64,000 bases of DNA from positions 55,142,395 to 55,206,394 of the forward strand of contig NC_088912.1 in assembly GCF_963576675.1 (NCBI RefSeq), read 5' to 3'. The translations under genes and the position numbers were made by a program. Position 1 is the stretch's first letter. Every line of letters begins with the position of its first letter. Under the pieces are notes generated by a model. That model ran no database searches, was not told the origin of the DNA, and saw only the letters and a list, made by a program, of their open reading frames with translations. The stretch comes from Euphorbia lathyris. Taxonomy: Eukaryota > Streptophyta > Magnoliopsida > Malpighiales > Euphorbiaceae. Below are positions 1-9,155 of the stretch, piece by piece.

Positions 1-1240
1 GAGGCTGGTGCCGTAGCCTGTTTTGTCGGTATGGATGAGGAAGGTAGTGGAATTTGAGGAGTGGTATCCAAACCAGAAACATGAGCCTCATTTTTGTCAG
101 AAGCTTGCTCAGAAGGATGAGAAGTATTTTGAGCAGAGGTAGGGATTTTAGAGTTTGTGCCCAAGTTGGGTTCATAGTAGGCTTGTTCCCCAGAGTTAGG
201 AATAGAGGCTTGATTTTCCATGTGTGGCTCATCAGCCAGGTTGTCATCATTTTGGCAAGAGGGGAAAAGTATTTCTATAGAATCAGGATCAAGTGCAGAG
301 TCTTGATCGGAGGAGGTTTCCTTAGCAAAGCTGACCTTGAGCTTGTCACTCTTCTTTTTAAACCTCATTGTGGGCTTAGCCTTTTTGGGTTCGGAAGGTG
401 GATTTTGGGCTAGCTCAGAGGTATTAAGAGTAGATGATGTCGGAGGAGGAGGAGTTGTCTGCCTTGTGCCGCAAAATGAAGGTACGTTATGCAATTATGA
501 AGGGAAAATGATATCGACCCAATTGAGCTGGTTGTTTGGCCTAGAAGTGTCACCGATAAAGGCATTAGGAAGTTTAGCCTTGCTTAAATTGAGCATCTTT
601 TTCAGAGCTGCAGCCTCTTCTGTAGGTATTTCTCCCTCAGTAGGAGTTTCAGCATGCTTCTTCCCATTCCCTTTGTCCTTAGAGTTTGCTGGAGTTGCTT
701 CAGGAACAATAATTCTCAAAAGGGCAGCACTGAGGGGCTTGAGCCTGACTGTTGTGGGTTTCTTGTTGAGGGGATATTCCTCAGATGAGATCTCAGAGCC
801 AGTTCTTTTGGAGGGCTTTAGAGATTTGGAAGTTCTGGTCGACTTTTGCTCAGCAGCCTTGTGTTTGACTGTAGTGGGTTTCTTGTTGAGTGGCTGTTCC
901 TCAGATGAAATCTCAGAGGCAGTTCTTTTGGAGGGCATTGGATATTTGGAATTTTTGGTCGACTTTTGTTCAGTAGCCTTGCGTTTTCTCCCTTTTCCTT
1001 TCTGCTTGTGTACAACAAAATCTTCTTCTTCTATAGCACATTCAACAGGTTTTTGTACCTTGCTATCTATTAAGCCATTTAGCACATCTATAGTAATTTC
1101 ACTTCCAGAAACTGAATCCTTTACACCAAATTTGATTTCGTAATTTCTAAGGATTTACGTGATGAGGGAAGGGAGCCAAGAACGTACTGCACAGAGCACC
1201 TTTGAAGAGCTCCAATCAAGAAGACTGGAAGATTCAGAGG
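1..1240 (-). pseudogene. Extra 3' ORF of old copia element E (broken)
   Basis: This is the 3' accessory region of the outer Sirevirus-like copia E, read on the minus strand. From about 1240 to 1130 a broken frame reads KPLNLPVFLIGALQR, which matches KPINMPFFLIAGFQR in the equivalent gene of element A (5015–6094). The frame is then open from 1085 to 495 (196 residues; lysine- and serine-rich, low complexity) and ends in TAA. After that stop a second open stretch continues to the window edge, rich in proline, serine and acidic residues. The N-terminal half of the domain seen in A is missing, because pol ends only about 180 bases upstream. It is followed by no LTR inside the window. The function is unknown; the homology to A is what supports the call. 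Confidence 0.6.
741..980 (-). repeat. 120-bp in-frame tandem duplication in E
   Basis: Two adjacent 120-bp units (about 741–860 and 861–980) each contain GACTGT, TGGGTTTCTTGTTGAG, TTCCTCAGATGA and GGTCGACTTTTG in the same order and spacing. The unit is a multiple of three, so the protein on the minus strand carries two 40-residue copies, each containing SEISSEE and PLNKKPTTV. The copies differ at many sites, so the duplication is not recent. Confidence 0.9.
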
Positions 1241-1419
1241 CTTATTTTCTGGCATTAATGTAGTGATTGCGCATGTGTTTTAGCCAATATTAATGATGAA
1301 GGTGACATCATCCTAGTCACTAAGTTAACTACGCGTGCTAACCCTAGATGATGTGGTATGTTATTTAGAGGAGACACATATCATATAGGCAAGTTATCAT
1401 TTAGAGGTATGCATATAAC

Positions 1420-1944
1420 TCAGAGCTATTGAAGAGGATTGAACATACTTATCGATTCTCTCAGAGCACAAAATTGTTCTCGTGCCAGAGGCTTAGTGAA
1501 GATATCAGCAAGTTGTTCTTCAAAGGGTATATAGATCAATTTAATTTCTCCCTTAAGTATATGCTCCTTGATGAAGTGATGTCTTATTTGACATGTTTCA
1601 TCTTGCTATGCTAGATTGGATACTAGGATAGATCAATAGCAATTTTGTTGTCACACATGACATCAATAGTCTTTGTCTTTAATCCAAAATCTTCTAGCTG
1701 CTGCTTGATCTAGAGGACTTGGGCAACACAGCTTCCAGCAGTAATGTACTCAGCTTCTGTGGTTGACAATGCTATAGAGGATTGCTTCTTGCTGAACCAA
1801 GATACTAAGCTGCTTCTGAGAAAGTGACATCCTCCATAAGTACTTTTTCTTTCAAGCTTATCTCATCCGTAGTCAGCATCCATGTATCCCAGAAGAGTGA
1901 ACTCAGATGTATTGGGATACCATAAACATGTATTCACAGAACCT
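1420..1944 (-). pseudogene. RNase H end of copia element E pol
   Basis: Minus-strand translation matches the RNase H domain and C-terminus of the better preserved pol of element A (7142–7650), including the equivalents of the STTEAEYIAAG and MKHVNIRHH stretches, with several frame breaks. It stops abruptly at 1944, where element A begins. The same coding sequence resumes at 23374 after the repeated AACCT. This shows that 1420–1944 and 23369 onward were once contiguous. Confidence 0.85.
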
Positions 1945-3289
1945 TGTTGGTCCCTTATAACGTAACAAATTAGTTCCAAGGGGGGATAGGAACTATTTAA
2001 AATTTTAGTACGTTAAGGCTGACTTCTTTTTCTTTGAAAAAGGATAACACAGCGCGCTGAGTAAATTAAGACACTAGCTTAGTCAACTGGTGACTAAGTC
2101 AGCTTCTTCCTTTGAGTCAGGAGATAGCACTTGAGTCTATTCCTGAACTCAGATACTCAATGTATACAACTCAGCGTGACCTCTTTACTTGGTCAGTTTT
2201 GTTTAAGCAAGCAATATATATATTAAGGAGTTTAAGGTTAGAAAGATGTTACTCAACAGATTTATCCAGGTTCGGCCTCTAAGCCTACGTCCTGTCCCCG
2301 GAACACGTTCCGAGCTTTCGAATTCTCTACTGAGCTCTTTAACGGTAGAGCATCAAACCTTTTACAACTTAGAAGCTGAGTATAACAAGAGTACCTTCCT
2401 CTATACCTCTACCCACTCCTAATCTCTCGCTGAGTACTATAACCGAGTACTCAGCCTCTCCTTTCTATTCTTTAGAAATGATAAAGATTTGTCCTAAACA
2501 ACAATTGCTAAGACACCTTAGATGATTGAATAATCACTCTAGACTTTTACACAAAAGATATAGAATTTGGTGTAAGTATTTGCTTTGCTTTTTCTCGCAG
2601 AACTTTGAGTAGAATTTTGGTCAGCGTAATGGCTTGATAAAGTTCTGTTGTAGAATGAAGCAACTGAAGGGCTCTATTTATAGAGACGTCTGAGACATCA
2701 GTCATTTCAAATTTCAAAATAACCGTTGGAGGGAAACGGCTTCCTGTCATTGTCACTCAGTCTTGCTCAGAGCTCTCGGCCAATCAGATTTGAGTATCTT
2801 CTGTCTTCGGTCAGTGCTAAGCAGCTTTAAGTCAGTCCGGCAGAATGTCTCTCCATTTATGGTAAGGTCAACTAGACAACTTTCTGTGTCCTCTGAACTT
2901 TATCCAAAGTGGAAATACTTTGTCTGGAAGTTGTTCTTGCTCAGCTGCTGTCTTGTACACTTTGTCGATACAACTCAGCAGCTTCGTTCCGAAGTTGTTC
3001 AACGAAGGTCTTCTCGATCCTTCTTCCGCTGAGCTGCGTTTTGTACATAACGACAGCGTTTTGCATACGCGGGCTGAGTGGTCTTGATCTGTTTGACTTG
3101 GGCTTTGACTTCCGTATTAGGCTTTAAGCCTTTTAGTCTTTTATGTCTTATAAACAATTATAACTCAACATTGAACAAACACATTAGTGTAATAAATCAA
3201 AGCATTTAAACTTAGTGTGTTTAGAATATATTTAATTTTACTTAAAATAATTTTGTCAAATCAAAATCATGTGGAAAGGTGTTTCAACA
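1945..3289 (-). repeat. 3' LTR of copia A
   Basis: Starts TGTTGGTCCC and ends GGTGTTTCAACA on the plus strand. It aligns end to end with 22021–23368 at about 98%, including the G-run length difference near 1980. Flanked outside by AACCT. Confidence 0.95.
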
Positions 3290-3390
3290 AACTCCCCCAT
3301 TTTGATGTTGGCAAAACTATTCAGCGAAGAACTCAGTGTTGAGCTCCCCCATGATAGTTGACCTCATATTACTTAGCAGACTCCCCCGTA
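3290..3390 (-). other. Multiple polypurine tracts of copia A
   Basis: Three copies of CTCCCCC (GGGGGAG on the element strand) lie at 3292–3298, 3344–3350 and 3381–3387. The first directly abuts the 3' LTR, as the plus-strand primer must. Multiple polypurine tracts near the 3' LTR are a described hallmark of Sireviruses. Nothing gene-like is seen from here to 3815. Confidence 0.75.
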
Positions 3391-3815
3391 AGGGTTGAGC
3401 TACTGACTAAACATGTTAAGGTTTAATTGAGTAAGTCTAAGGTCAGTTTTCAGATATAGGTCAGCTCATGGAATATATTCAATTTTACTCAGTGTTAAGC
3501 GGAAGATTTAACATTCAAAGAGCGCTGAGTATTTTATTGTTCAATGGGTCTTATGAGACAGTGTTTAATAAACATACAAGATAATGTCAAACATTTTATC
3601 ATCATATCATCAACAAGTATTATAAACAGTAAACACAGTTGATGTATTTGAAGATACATAATAACATAATACTCAGCATCATATAAAATAACTCAAGTTG
3701 GATAAAAGATGCAAGTATTGTATTGAAACAAAGTAGTCAGCATATACAACCAAAATTCTAAGCAAAAAGAAACATAGAAACTACAAGTAAAGAACAATAC
3801 TGAGTTAGCCTATTT

Positions 3816-5000
3816 CTATTTCTTCTTCTTATGCTTAGACTGACTACTTCTAGCAGCCTCCTGCTGAGTTCTAGCTTGTGCTTTCTCCCCCGTTTTGTCA
3901 GCATCGGGAGGAGGAGGAATTCTAAAGGAGTCGGTTAAGACCGCGTTGGTCAGTGTGGCGGACAACTCCTTAAGCTTGTCGGCGCTTTCATTGATGCCGT
4001 CGAAGACAACAACGCCTTCATCCAAGACCTCTTTAGGTATACCGAGTTCAGCTGCGCTGAGCATGCTCAGTATGTAGGCTTGAGATTTACCCACCCAAGT
4101 AATTGTATCAGATAGTGCAGCAAAAACTTGATGAAATATTTTCAGCAAGGTGGAGTCATAATATTGACGCTGGATATTGTTATGACACACATGGGTGAAA
4201 GTCTTTTGGGTAGTGACTAGTATCTCATTTTGCTTCATTTGGTCAGTGTCCATTTCTTGCTTATTCAGGTTCAGCAACCGAACTGCTTCGCTAATTTGCT
4301 CCACCGAGCATTGAGAGTAAGAAGCCAGCTGATCATTGGTCTTGTGTTGCTCAGTGTGAAGCTGGGCAAATAGCATCTTAACTTCAGCAGAAGTGGCATA
4401 TTGAGTGTTCGAAGTTGACAAGGTCTGGAATTGCTCTTGAAGAGTGTTGAGATGTTGAGCCATTGTCAGTTGAATCTCAGCCAGCTTCGTTATTGAGTCC
4501 TGCTTGGGCTGTTGTGTTTGAATGGAGATCATAACACTTAGCAGATCCTTCAGTCCTTTAACTTCATTTAAAAGCTGAGTGACTTGGGACAGCTGAGTTG
4601 ACTCATTGTTGGTAGACCCAGCAGTAGGTTCAGCATTTTGATGAAGATCCTTGATTAATGACTGCACCGAGTTGATGAGTTGACTACCAAACTCGGTGGC
4701 ATGAAGATAGCTGAGGGATCCTTCATCAGGTTGCCGAGTTTCCTCAGTGTGACTAGTGGATGGAGGAGTAGGATTTTTCTCAGGGATGACATGGTCAGTG
4801 ACTGGAATGGGGTTGTCAATCTGCATTTGGTTCTCTTGTAGAGATGATTGATCGGCAGAAATGATTATTGATGTAGAGGTAGGCTGAATGGGTTCAGTGC
4901 TGACAGGGGCAGGAATTTCCTTAGTCAGCACAGTGCTTGGAGCATTAGCATGAGCGAGAACTTGCTCGGTTTGGCTTGAAGGGTTGGTAGAAGCATTCAA
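3816..5000 (-). CDS. Accessory ORF of copia A, C-terminal coiled-coil part
   Basis: This open frame of 394 residues is the last segment of the extra coding region between pol and the 3' LTR. The first third is low complexity (P, S, T, Q). Residues about 130–270 look like a glutamine- and leucine-rich coiled coil (for example AEIQLTMAQHLNTLQEQ). The tail is basic and ends in KHKKKK. The frame extends upstream past the first ATG to near 5060, with a natural-looking sequence. That suggests it was continuous with the 5015–6094 frame before a small frameshift near 5070. Sireviruses carry an 'envelope-like' ORF here, but I see no signal peptide or membrane segment, so I do not call it an envelope. 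Function unknown. Confidence 0.7.
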   Translation of the reverse strand: MNASTNPSSQTEQVLAHANAPSTVLTKEIPAPVSTEPIQPTSTSIIISADQSSLQENQMQIDNPIPVTDHVIPEKNPTPPSTSHTEETRQPDEGSLSYLHATEFGSQLINSVQSLIKDLHQNAEPTAGSTNNESTQLSQVTQLLNEVKGLKDLLSVMISIQTQQPKQDSITKLAEIQLTMAQHLNTLQEQFQTLSTSNTQYATSAEVKMLFAQLHTEQHKTNDQLASYSQCSVEQISEAVRLLNLNKQEMDTDQMKQNEILVTTQKTFTHVCHNNIQRQYYDSTLLKIFHQVFAALSDTITWVGKSQAYILSMLSAAELGIPKEVLDEGVVVFDGINESADKLKELSATLTNAVLTDSFRIPPPPDADKTGEKAQARTQQEAARSSQSKHKKKK

Positions 5001-5014
5001 GTCGGCTTGTTCCT

Positions 5015-6094
5015 TTAGTGAAGAAACAGAGGCTTGCTTTTCAAGAGAAGCTGGTCGAGAAGAAGGAGTTTGTTTACTGTAGAGGGATCTTTGGTCGGCT
5101 TCGGAACAGGAAGGTCAATGACGGTTGTCTGACTTGCCTTTACCAGTCTTCTTCTTCGAGGAGGTGTAGGGTCAGCTGGGATAGACTCTACTGAGTGAGG
5201 AGGAGAAGTCTCTTCTTGTTCAGCATTGAGCTGATCAGCTTGTTCTTGTTCTTCATCTGCAGCCAACTCAATATTAGTTGGGTCAGCAGTTTCCTCTTCA
5301 CTGACTGTCTCCTCAGTGTCATCCTGACCACTTTCTTCTTCTTCTTCTGCTTCCTCATCATCTTGATCTTCGTTATCTAATTCTTCTTCCACCTGAGTGA
5401 TGAAGTGATCATCCAGTTGCACATCGTCTTCTTGATGCTCAGCTTCAGTTCCTTCACATTGTGTGAAGTGAGAATCACTAGGATTAATGAAGTCAGTGGG
5501 GATAGCATCAATAGGGGTCAGCTCTGAAGACTTCTTCTTCTTCAGAGGTTGCTCATCATCATCCATTCTCTCTTCTATATCAGGCTTATCTTGCCTGCTT
5601 CTCTTCTCAGCCGACTTAGGTCTCTCTTGACCTTTTTGAGCGACTGACTTCAGCTTCTTGGCCGGAGACTCAGCATCTTTTGAGGGAGTCCCAACAGCTT
5701 TCCTTTTGCGGGCAGCTGGAGCCTTTGTTCTTACGCCCTTCTTTGGGACAGTCTCCTCATCAGGCTGATCACCACCTTTGGCTTTCTTAATTGGTTGGTT
5801 AAACTTCAAGGCACGCAGCGCAGCAGCTGTGATCTCAGAGCCTTGGGCCTCAGTTTCCTCGAATAAGTCAATTTGATGGTCTTTGAGGATTCTGGTTATG
5901 AGTGAGCCCAGCCTTAAAGTTCCAGTCCTCCTTTGGAAACCGGCTATTAAGAAAAATGGCATATTGATGGGCTTATAAGTCAGCATGTGCCATATGAAGC
6001 ACTGCTCGAAGTTTGTCGCTGAGCTGGTGCAATTAATCTTAGGGTAGATGTAATTGGTCAGCAGATAGTGTGCCATCTTTTGGTGCTGACCCAT
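5015..6094 (-). CDS. Accessory ORF of copia A, middle part with acidic region
   Basis: An open frame of 359 residues. The first 75 residues (MAHYLLTNYIYPK, FIWHMLTYKPINMPFFLIAG) look like the second half of the 'putative plant transposon protein' domain (PF20167-like) whose first half is in 6145–6645. A lysine-rich stretch follows, then about 100 residues dominated by Glu and Asp (QDDEEAEEEEESGQDD), then a proline-rich tail. The two frames are offset, so one indel between 6095 and 6147 probably split one gene. The acidic and basic blocks suggest binding to nucleic acid or chromatin, which is only inference. Confidence 0.65.
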   Translation of the reverse strand: MGQHQKMAHYLLTNYIYPKINCTSSATNFEQCFIWHMLTYKPINMPFFLIAGFQRRTGTLRLGSLITRILKDHQIDLFEETEAQGSEITAAALRALKFNQPIKKAKGGDQPDEETVPKKGVRTKAPAARKRKAVGTPSKDAESPAKKLKSVAQKGQERPKSAEKRSRQDKPDIEERMDDDEQPLKKKKSSELTPIDAIPTDFINPSDSHFTQCEGTEAEHQEDDVQLDDHFITQVEEELDNEDQDDEEAEEEEESGQDDTEETVSEEETADPTNIELAADEEQEQADQLNAEQEETSPPHSVESIPADPTPPRRRRLVKASQTTVIDLPVPKPTKDPSTVNKLLLLDQLLLKSKPLFLH

Positions 6095-6144
6095 TGAAGA
6101 ACTGGAGATTTCTCCAGAGTGGCCAGCGGGCTTGCAGAAGGTGG

Positions 6145-6645
6145 CTACGTACCCAGTTCCTTCATGATCACCCTTCTCAGTTTTGTTCCTTCATTTTTCA
6201 GTTTGAGCAAGTTGGCAAGGTAGGTAGGGTTGACGAAGATTGTTTTCTCTTTTACCACGGTTACTAGGTAGTCCTGGTTATCGTCAGCAACTCGCAGATT
6301 GTGATAGAATTCCCTTACTAAGTCAGGGTAAGTTGGGTCTCTGATTGAGAACAGCTCGGTCCAACCATTCTTCGATATCCATTCACAGAATGGTTGCTCG
6401 GTTGTTATGAAAGCCTCAGAGAACCATCTTGAGAAGTCTATCTTGTACTCTCTAACGTCTTCGTAGACCTTTGTATAGGTTCTGACTTTGGTCGGTTTTC
6501 CTTTAGAGGAGGTGGCTTGGCCAGCTTTTCCTTTTCTCGGTGTAGTGGCCTTAGTCATTTCAGGCGGAGTAGTATGCTTGGAAGGTTCATCGGAACTGGT
6601 CTTAGGGTGACCGGCACCGGAGATGTTCACTAAAATCTTAGTCAT
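6145..6645 (-). CDS. Accessory ORF of copia A, N-terminal part (PF20167-like)
   Basis: A frame of 166 residues starting with ATG at 6645, about 500 bases after the pol stop. A lysine- and threonine-rich leader of about 50 residues precedes a globular part with WISKNGWTELFSIRD and YPDLVREFYHNL, and the run ends with NPTYLANLLKL. The pattern 'W…L…YP.LVREFY.NL' is typical of the 'putative plant transposon protein' domain (PF20167) that occurs repeatedly in plant retroelement-associated ORFs. The stop TAG at 6145–6147 probably follows a frameshift, since homologous sequence continues in another frame at 6094. The rest of 6646–7141 has no gene and is AT-rich leader sequence with repeated CTCAGCAT-like words. 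Confidence 0.65.
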   Translation of the reverse strand: MTKILVNISGAGHPKTSSDEPSKHTTPPEMTKATTPRKGKAGQATSSKGKPTKVRTYTKVYEDVREYKIDFSRWFSEAFITTEQPFCEWISKNGWTELFSIRDPTYPDLVREFYHNLRVADDNQDYLVTVVKEKTIFVNPTYLANLLKLKNEGTKLRRVIMKELGT

Positions 6646-7141
6646 AGTTTCAGAGAGGGATTTGGAAGTTTTATGAGTTTTTAGAGAGAGAGAGCTTATG
6701 CCAGAGAATTCGGTAAGTGTAAAGAGATAACAATGGGGATTTACCTATTATTTATAGCGGTGAAAGGTGGATCTTATCGAATCCATGTGTCAGTTTTGCC
6801 TTGGGATTGTCAACCGACAATGATTCAGGCTTTTATGACACATTCGGCGCATACGTCATCCTAGGTGGCTATTCGCGTGTTTTAGCATTAAATGCAACGG
6901 ATCTTGTACTCAGCGTTTAGAATTCTAAACGTTCAATATTCTGAGTAGTCAGTTTTATACAAACGGATGGTTTAAGTAGTTGGTTGCTCAGTTTGAGATA
7001 ACTACTCAGTGCGCATATTTGCTCAGTATGTAATATTCGTTCATTTAGCATTAAATACTCAGCATACATCTATTCACTCAGCATAAGTCATTCAGCATGG
7101 TAATTCACTCAGCATGAATCTATATTAAGAGCTGGAATTTA

Positions 7142-8373
7142 CTAAAGAGGATTAAACATACCAATGGCTTCTCTCAGTATGCTGAACTGCTCACGAGCCA
7201 GTGGCTTTGTGAAGATATCCGCAAGCTGCTCATTCGTTGGGACATAGGTCAGCTTTATCTCACCCTTCAGTACATGGTCTCTAATGAAGTGATGTCTTAT
7301 GTTGACATGCTTCATCCTGCTGTGCTGAATTGGGTTCTTTGATAGATCAATTGCACTTTTGTTGTCACATTTGACCTTAATTGTCTTTGTTTGAACACCA
7401 TAGTCTTCAAGCTGTTGCTTAATCCATAGGACTTGAGCAACACAGTGTCCAGCAGCAATGTACTCAGCTTCAGTGGTAGACAAGGCTACTGACGCCTGCT
7501 TCTTGCTGAACCAGGATACAAGACAGCTTCCTAAGAAGTGACATCCTCTAGAGGTGCTTTTTCGTTCAAGCTTGTCTCGTCCGTAGTCAGCGTCAGTGTA
7601 TCCAACGAGTGTGAAACCATGAGTTTTGGGATACCATAAACCTGCGTTCACTGAGCTTTGCAAATATCTAAGGATTCTTTTTACAGCTATGTAATGAGAT
7701 TCCTTAGGGTTAGATTGATATCTAGCACAGTAGCATACTGAGAACTGAATGTCCGGTCTACTTGCTGTTAAGTAAAGTAGAGAGCCTATCATACCTCGAT
7801 ACAATTTGCTGTCTACTGACTTACCATTCTCGTCAGCACAAAGGACAGTGTCAGTGCCCATAGGAGTAGATATTGGCTTGCAATTTTCAAGATCATATTT
7901 CTTCAATATCTCCTTGGCATATTTAACTTGACTGATGAAGATGCCATTTTTCCCTTGTTTGATTTGAAGTCCAAGGAAGAAGTTGAGTTCTCCCATCATT
8001 GACAGTTCAAACTCAGTCTGCATTTGCTTCCTAAATTCCTTGCACATTGACTCATTAGTAGCACCGAAAATAATATCATCAACATATATTTGAGTCAGCA
8101 GGGTATCTTTACCCTTTCTCTTAATGAATAAGGTTGTATCAGCTTTGCCTCTGACATAATTTCTAGTCAGCAAGAAACTGGTCAGCCTCTTATACCAAGC
8201 ACGTGGTGCTTGCTTGAGGCCGTACAGAGCCTTTTTGAGTTTATAAACGTGGTTTGGGAATTTAGGATCCTCAAACCCTGGAGGTTGATTAACATAAACT
8301 TCCTCGTTTATAACTCCATTAAGGAATGCACTCTTAACATCCATTTGAAACAGTTTAAAGTTCATATAACTTG
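7142..8373 (-). CDS. Copia A pol, reverse transcriptase and RNase H
   Basis: The C-terminal part of the Pol polyprotein: it copies element RNA into DNA and degrades the RNA strand. The translation shows FQMDVKSAFLNG (first catalytic Asp), LYGLKQAPRAWY, the active-site box IYVDDIIFGAT, and RNase H with YTDADYGRD, STTEAEYIAAG and IRHHFIRDHV. It ends MFNPL, then TAG TAA. It is uninterrupted from 8373 to 7142. Gypsy B cut it exactly after the codons for CAYAS, and the missing N-terminal part continues at 18312 after the repeated ACTTG. Apart from that insertion, this stretch has no stop or frameshift. Confidence 0.95.
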
Positions 8374-8854
8374 TGATGACAAGTAGAGAAATTCTGATCA
8401 ACTTCCGTCCCTGTGGGGGCGTCGTTGGGTTCGACGGGGGGAAGCTCCGATGCCAAAGTTAGTAAGGAATATCAAGAAAGCAAACTGAATCGACAGGAGG
8501 TAAGGGAATGTGTACCTGAATAGCCTGAGACGTAGGCTATATATAGCTAGAAAGTTGTAACCTTCGGTAACTAGAAAGTCTCCATTAATATTCCATTAAT
8601 GGCGGTTACAAGTTATCCTTAAGCTGGCGGTTAGCTAATTGATAGCTCATTAATGGTCTTTATGGCCAGGTCGGCCCGGCCGTTATAATGGCGAATGAGT
8701 TGTTCAAGGAGATTCGCCTCATGGGTTCGTCGGCGGGTTTCCTTTGATGGATCTTTGGAGATCCGGTGATCCGCCAGGCGGATCTTGTCAATACGCGGCG
8801 CTTCCTTAGGTGAATATCCTCCTTAGTCTTCGGGATAATATCTCAATGTTATCA
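8374..8854 (-). repeat. 3' LTR of gypsy B
   Basis: 481 bp, TG…CA, colinear with 17831–18311 with eight substitutions. It contains short direct repeats of ATTAATGG-type words and the palindromic CCGCCAGGCGG. Confidence 0.95.
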
Positions 8855-8872
8855 GAAGCCCCCCCTAAGTTC
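8855..8872 (-). other. Polypurine tract of gypsy B
   Basis: GAAGCCCCCCCTAAG directly abuts the LTR. On the element strand it is a purine run with seven Gs, the expected plus-strand primer. From here to 9155 lies the presumed leader of the antisense gene, with a G-box-like CACGTG near 8965. Confidence 0.8.
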
Positions 8873-9155
8873 CCTTAAAGTCCTTTAGGGCTTTTGAGCT
8901 TCTGCGCGCCGTCATCACTACCCACATTAATGAGCACTCTGTTCGATGCCAATCGCAGAGTGACACGTGTAATAGGTGCACTGTCCAAGGTAAGAGAAGA
9001 CATCTTCTTCTCCCTCCTCTTTCTTTTCCTTTTACTTTTTCATTTCGTATTCGTTTTCTTTCTCGCTGCTCGAAGCTTTTTACTGGGTATTTTCAGAGTT
9101 CCATTGAAGCTTTTCGCTTACATGTAAGTCCATCTTCCCCATTCTACTTTTCTGG

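Noticed and set aside
337..1143. 268-residue plus-strand frame
   Set aside because: It lies opposite the lysine-rich minus-strand ORF of copia E, which has homology to element A; this frame has no recognisable domain.
2763..3032. Frames inside the LTRs of copia A (also 22843–23207)
   Set aside because: Both LTR copies carry them, but they sit in non-coding LTR sequence, show no conserved domain and differ by frame-neutral chance only.
3816..6645. Retroviral-type envelope gene
   Set aside because: The position fits an envelope-like ORF, but no signal peptide, membrane segment or cleavage site is visible.
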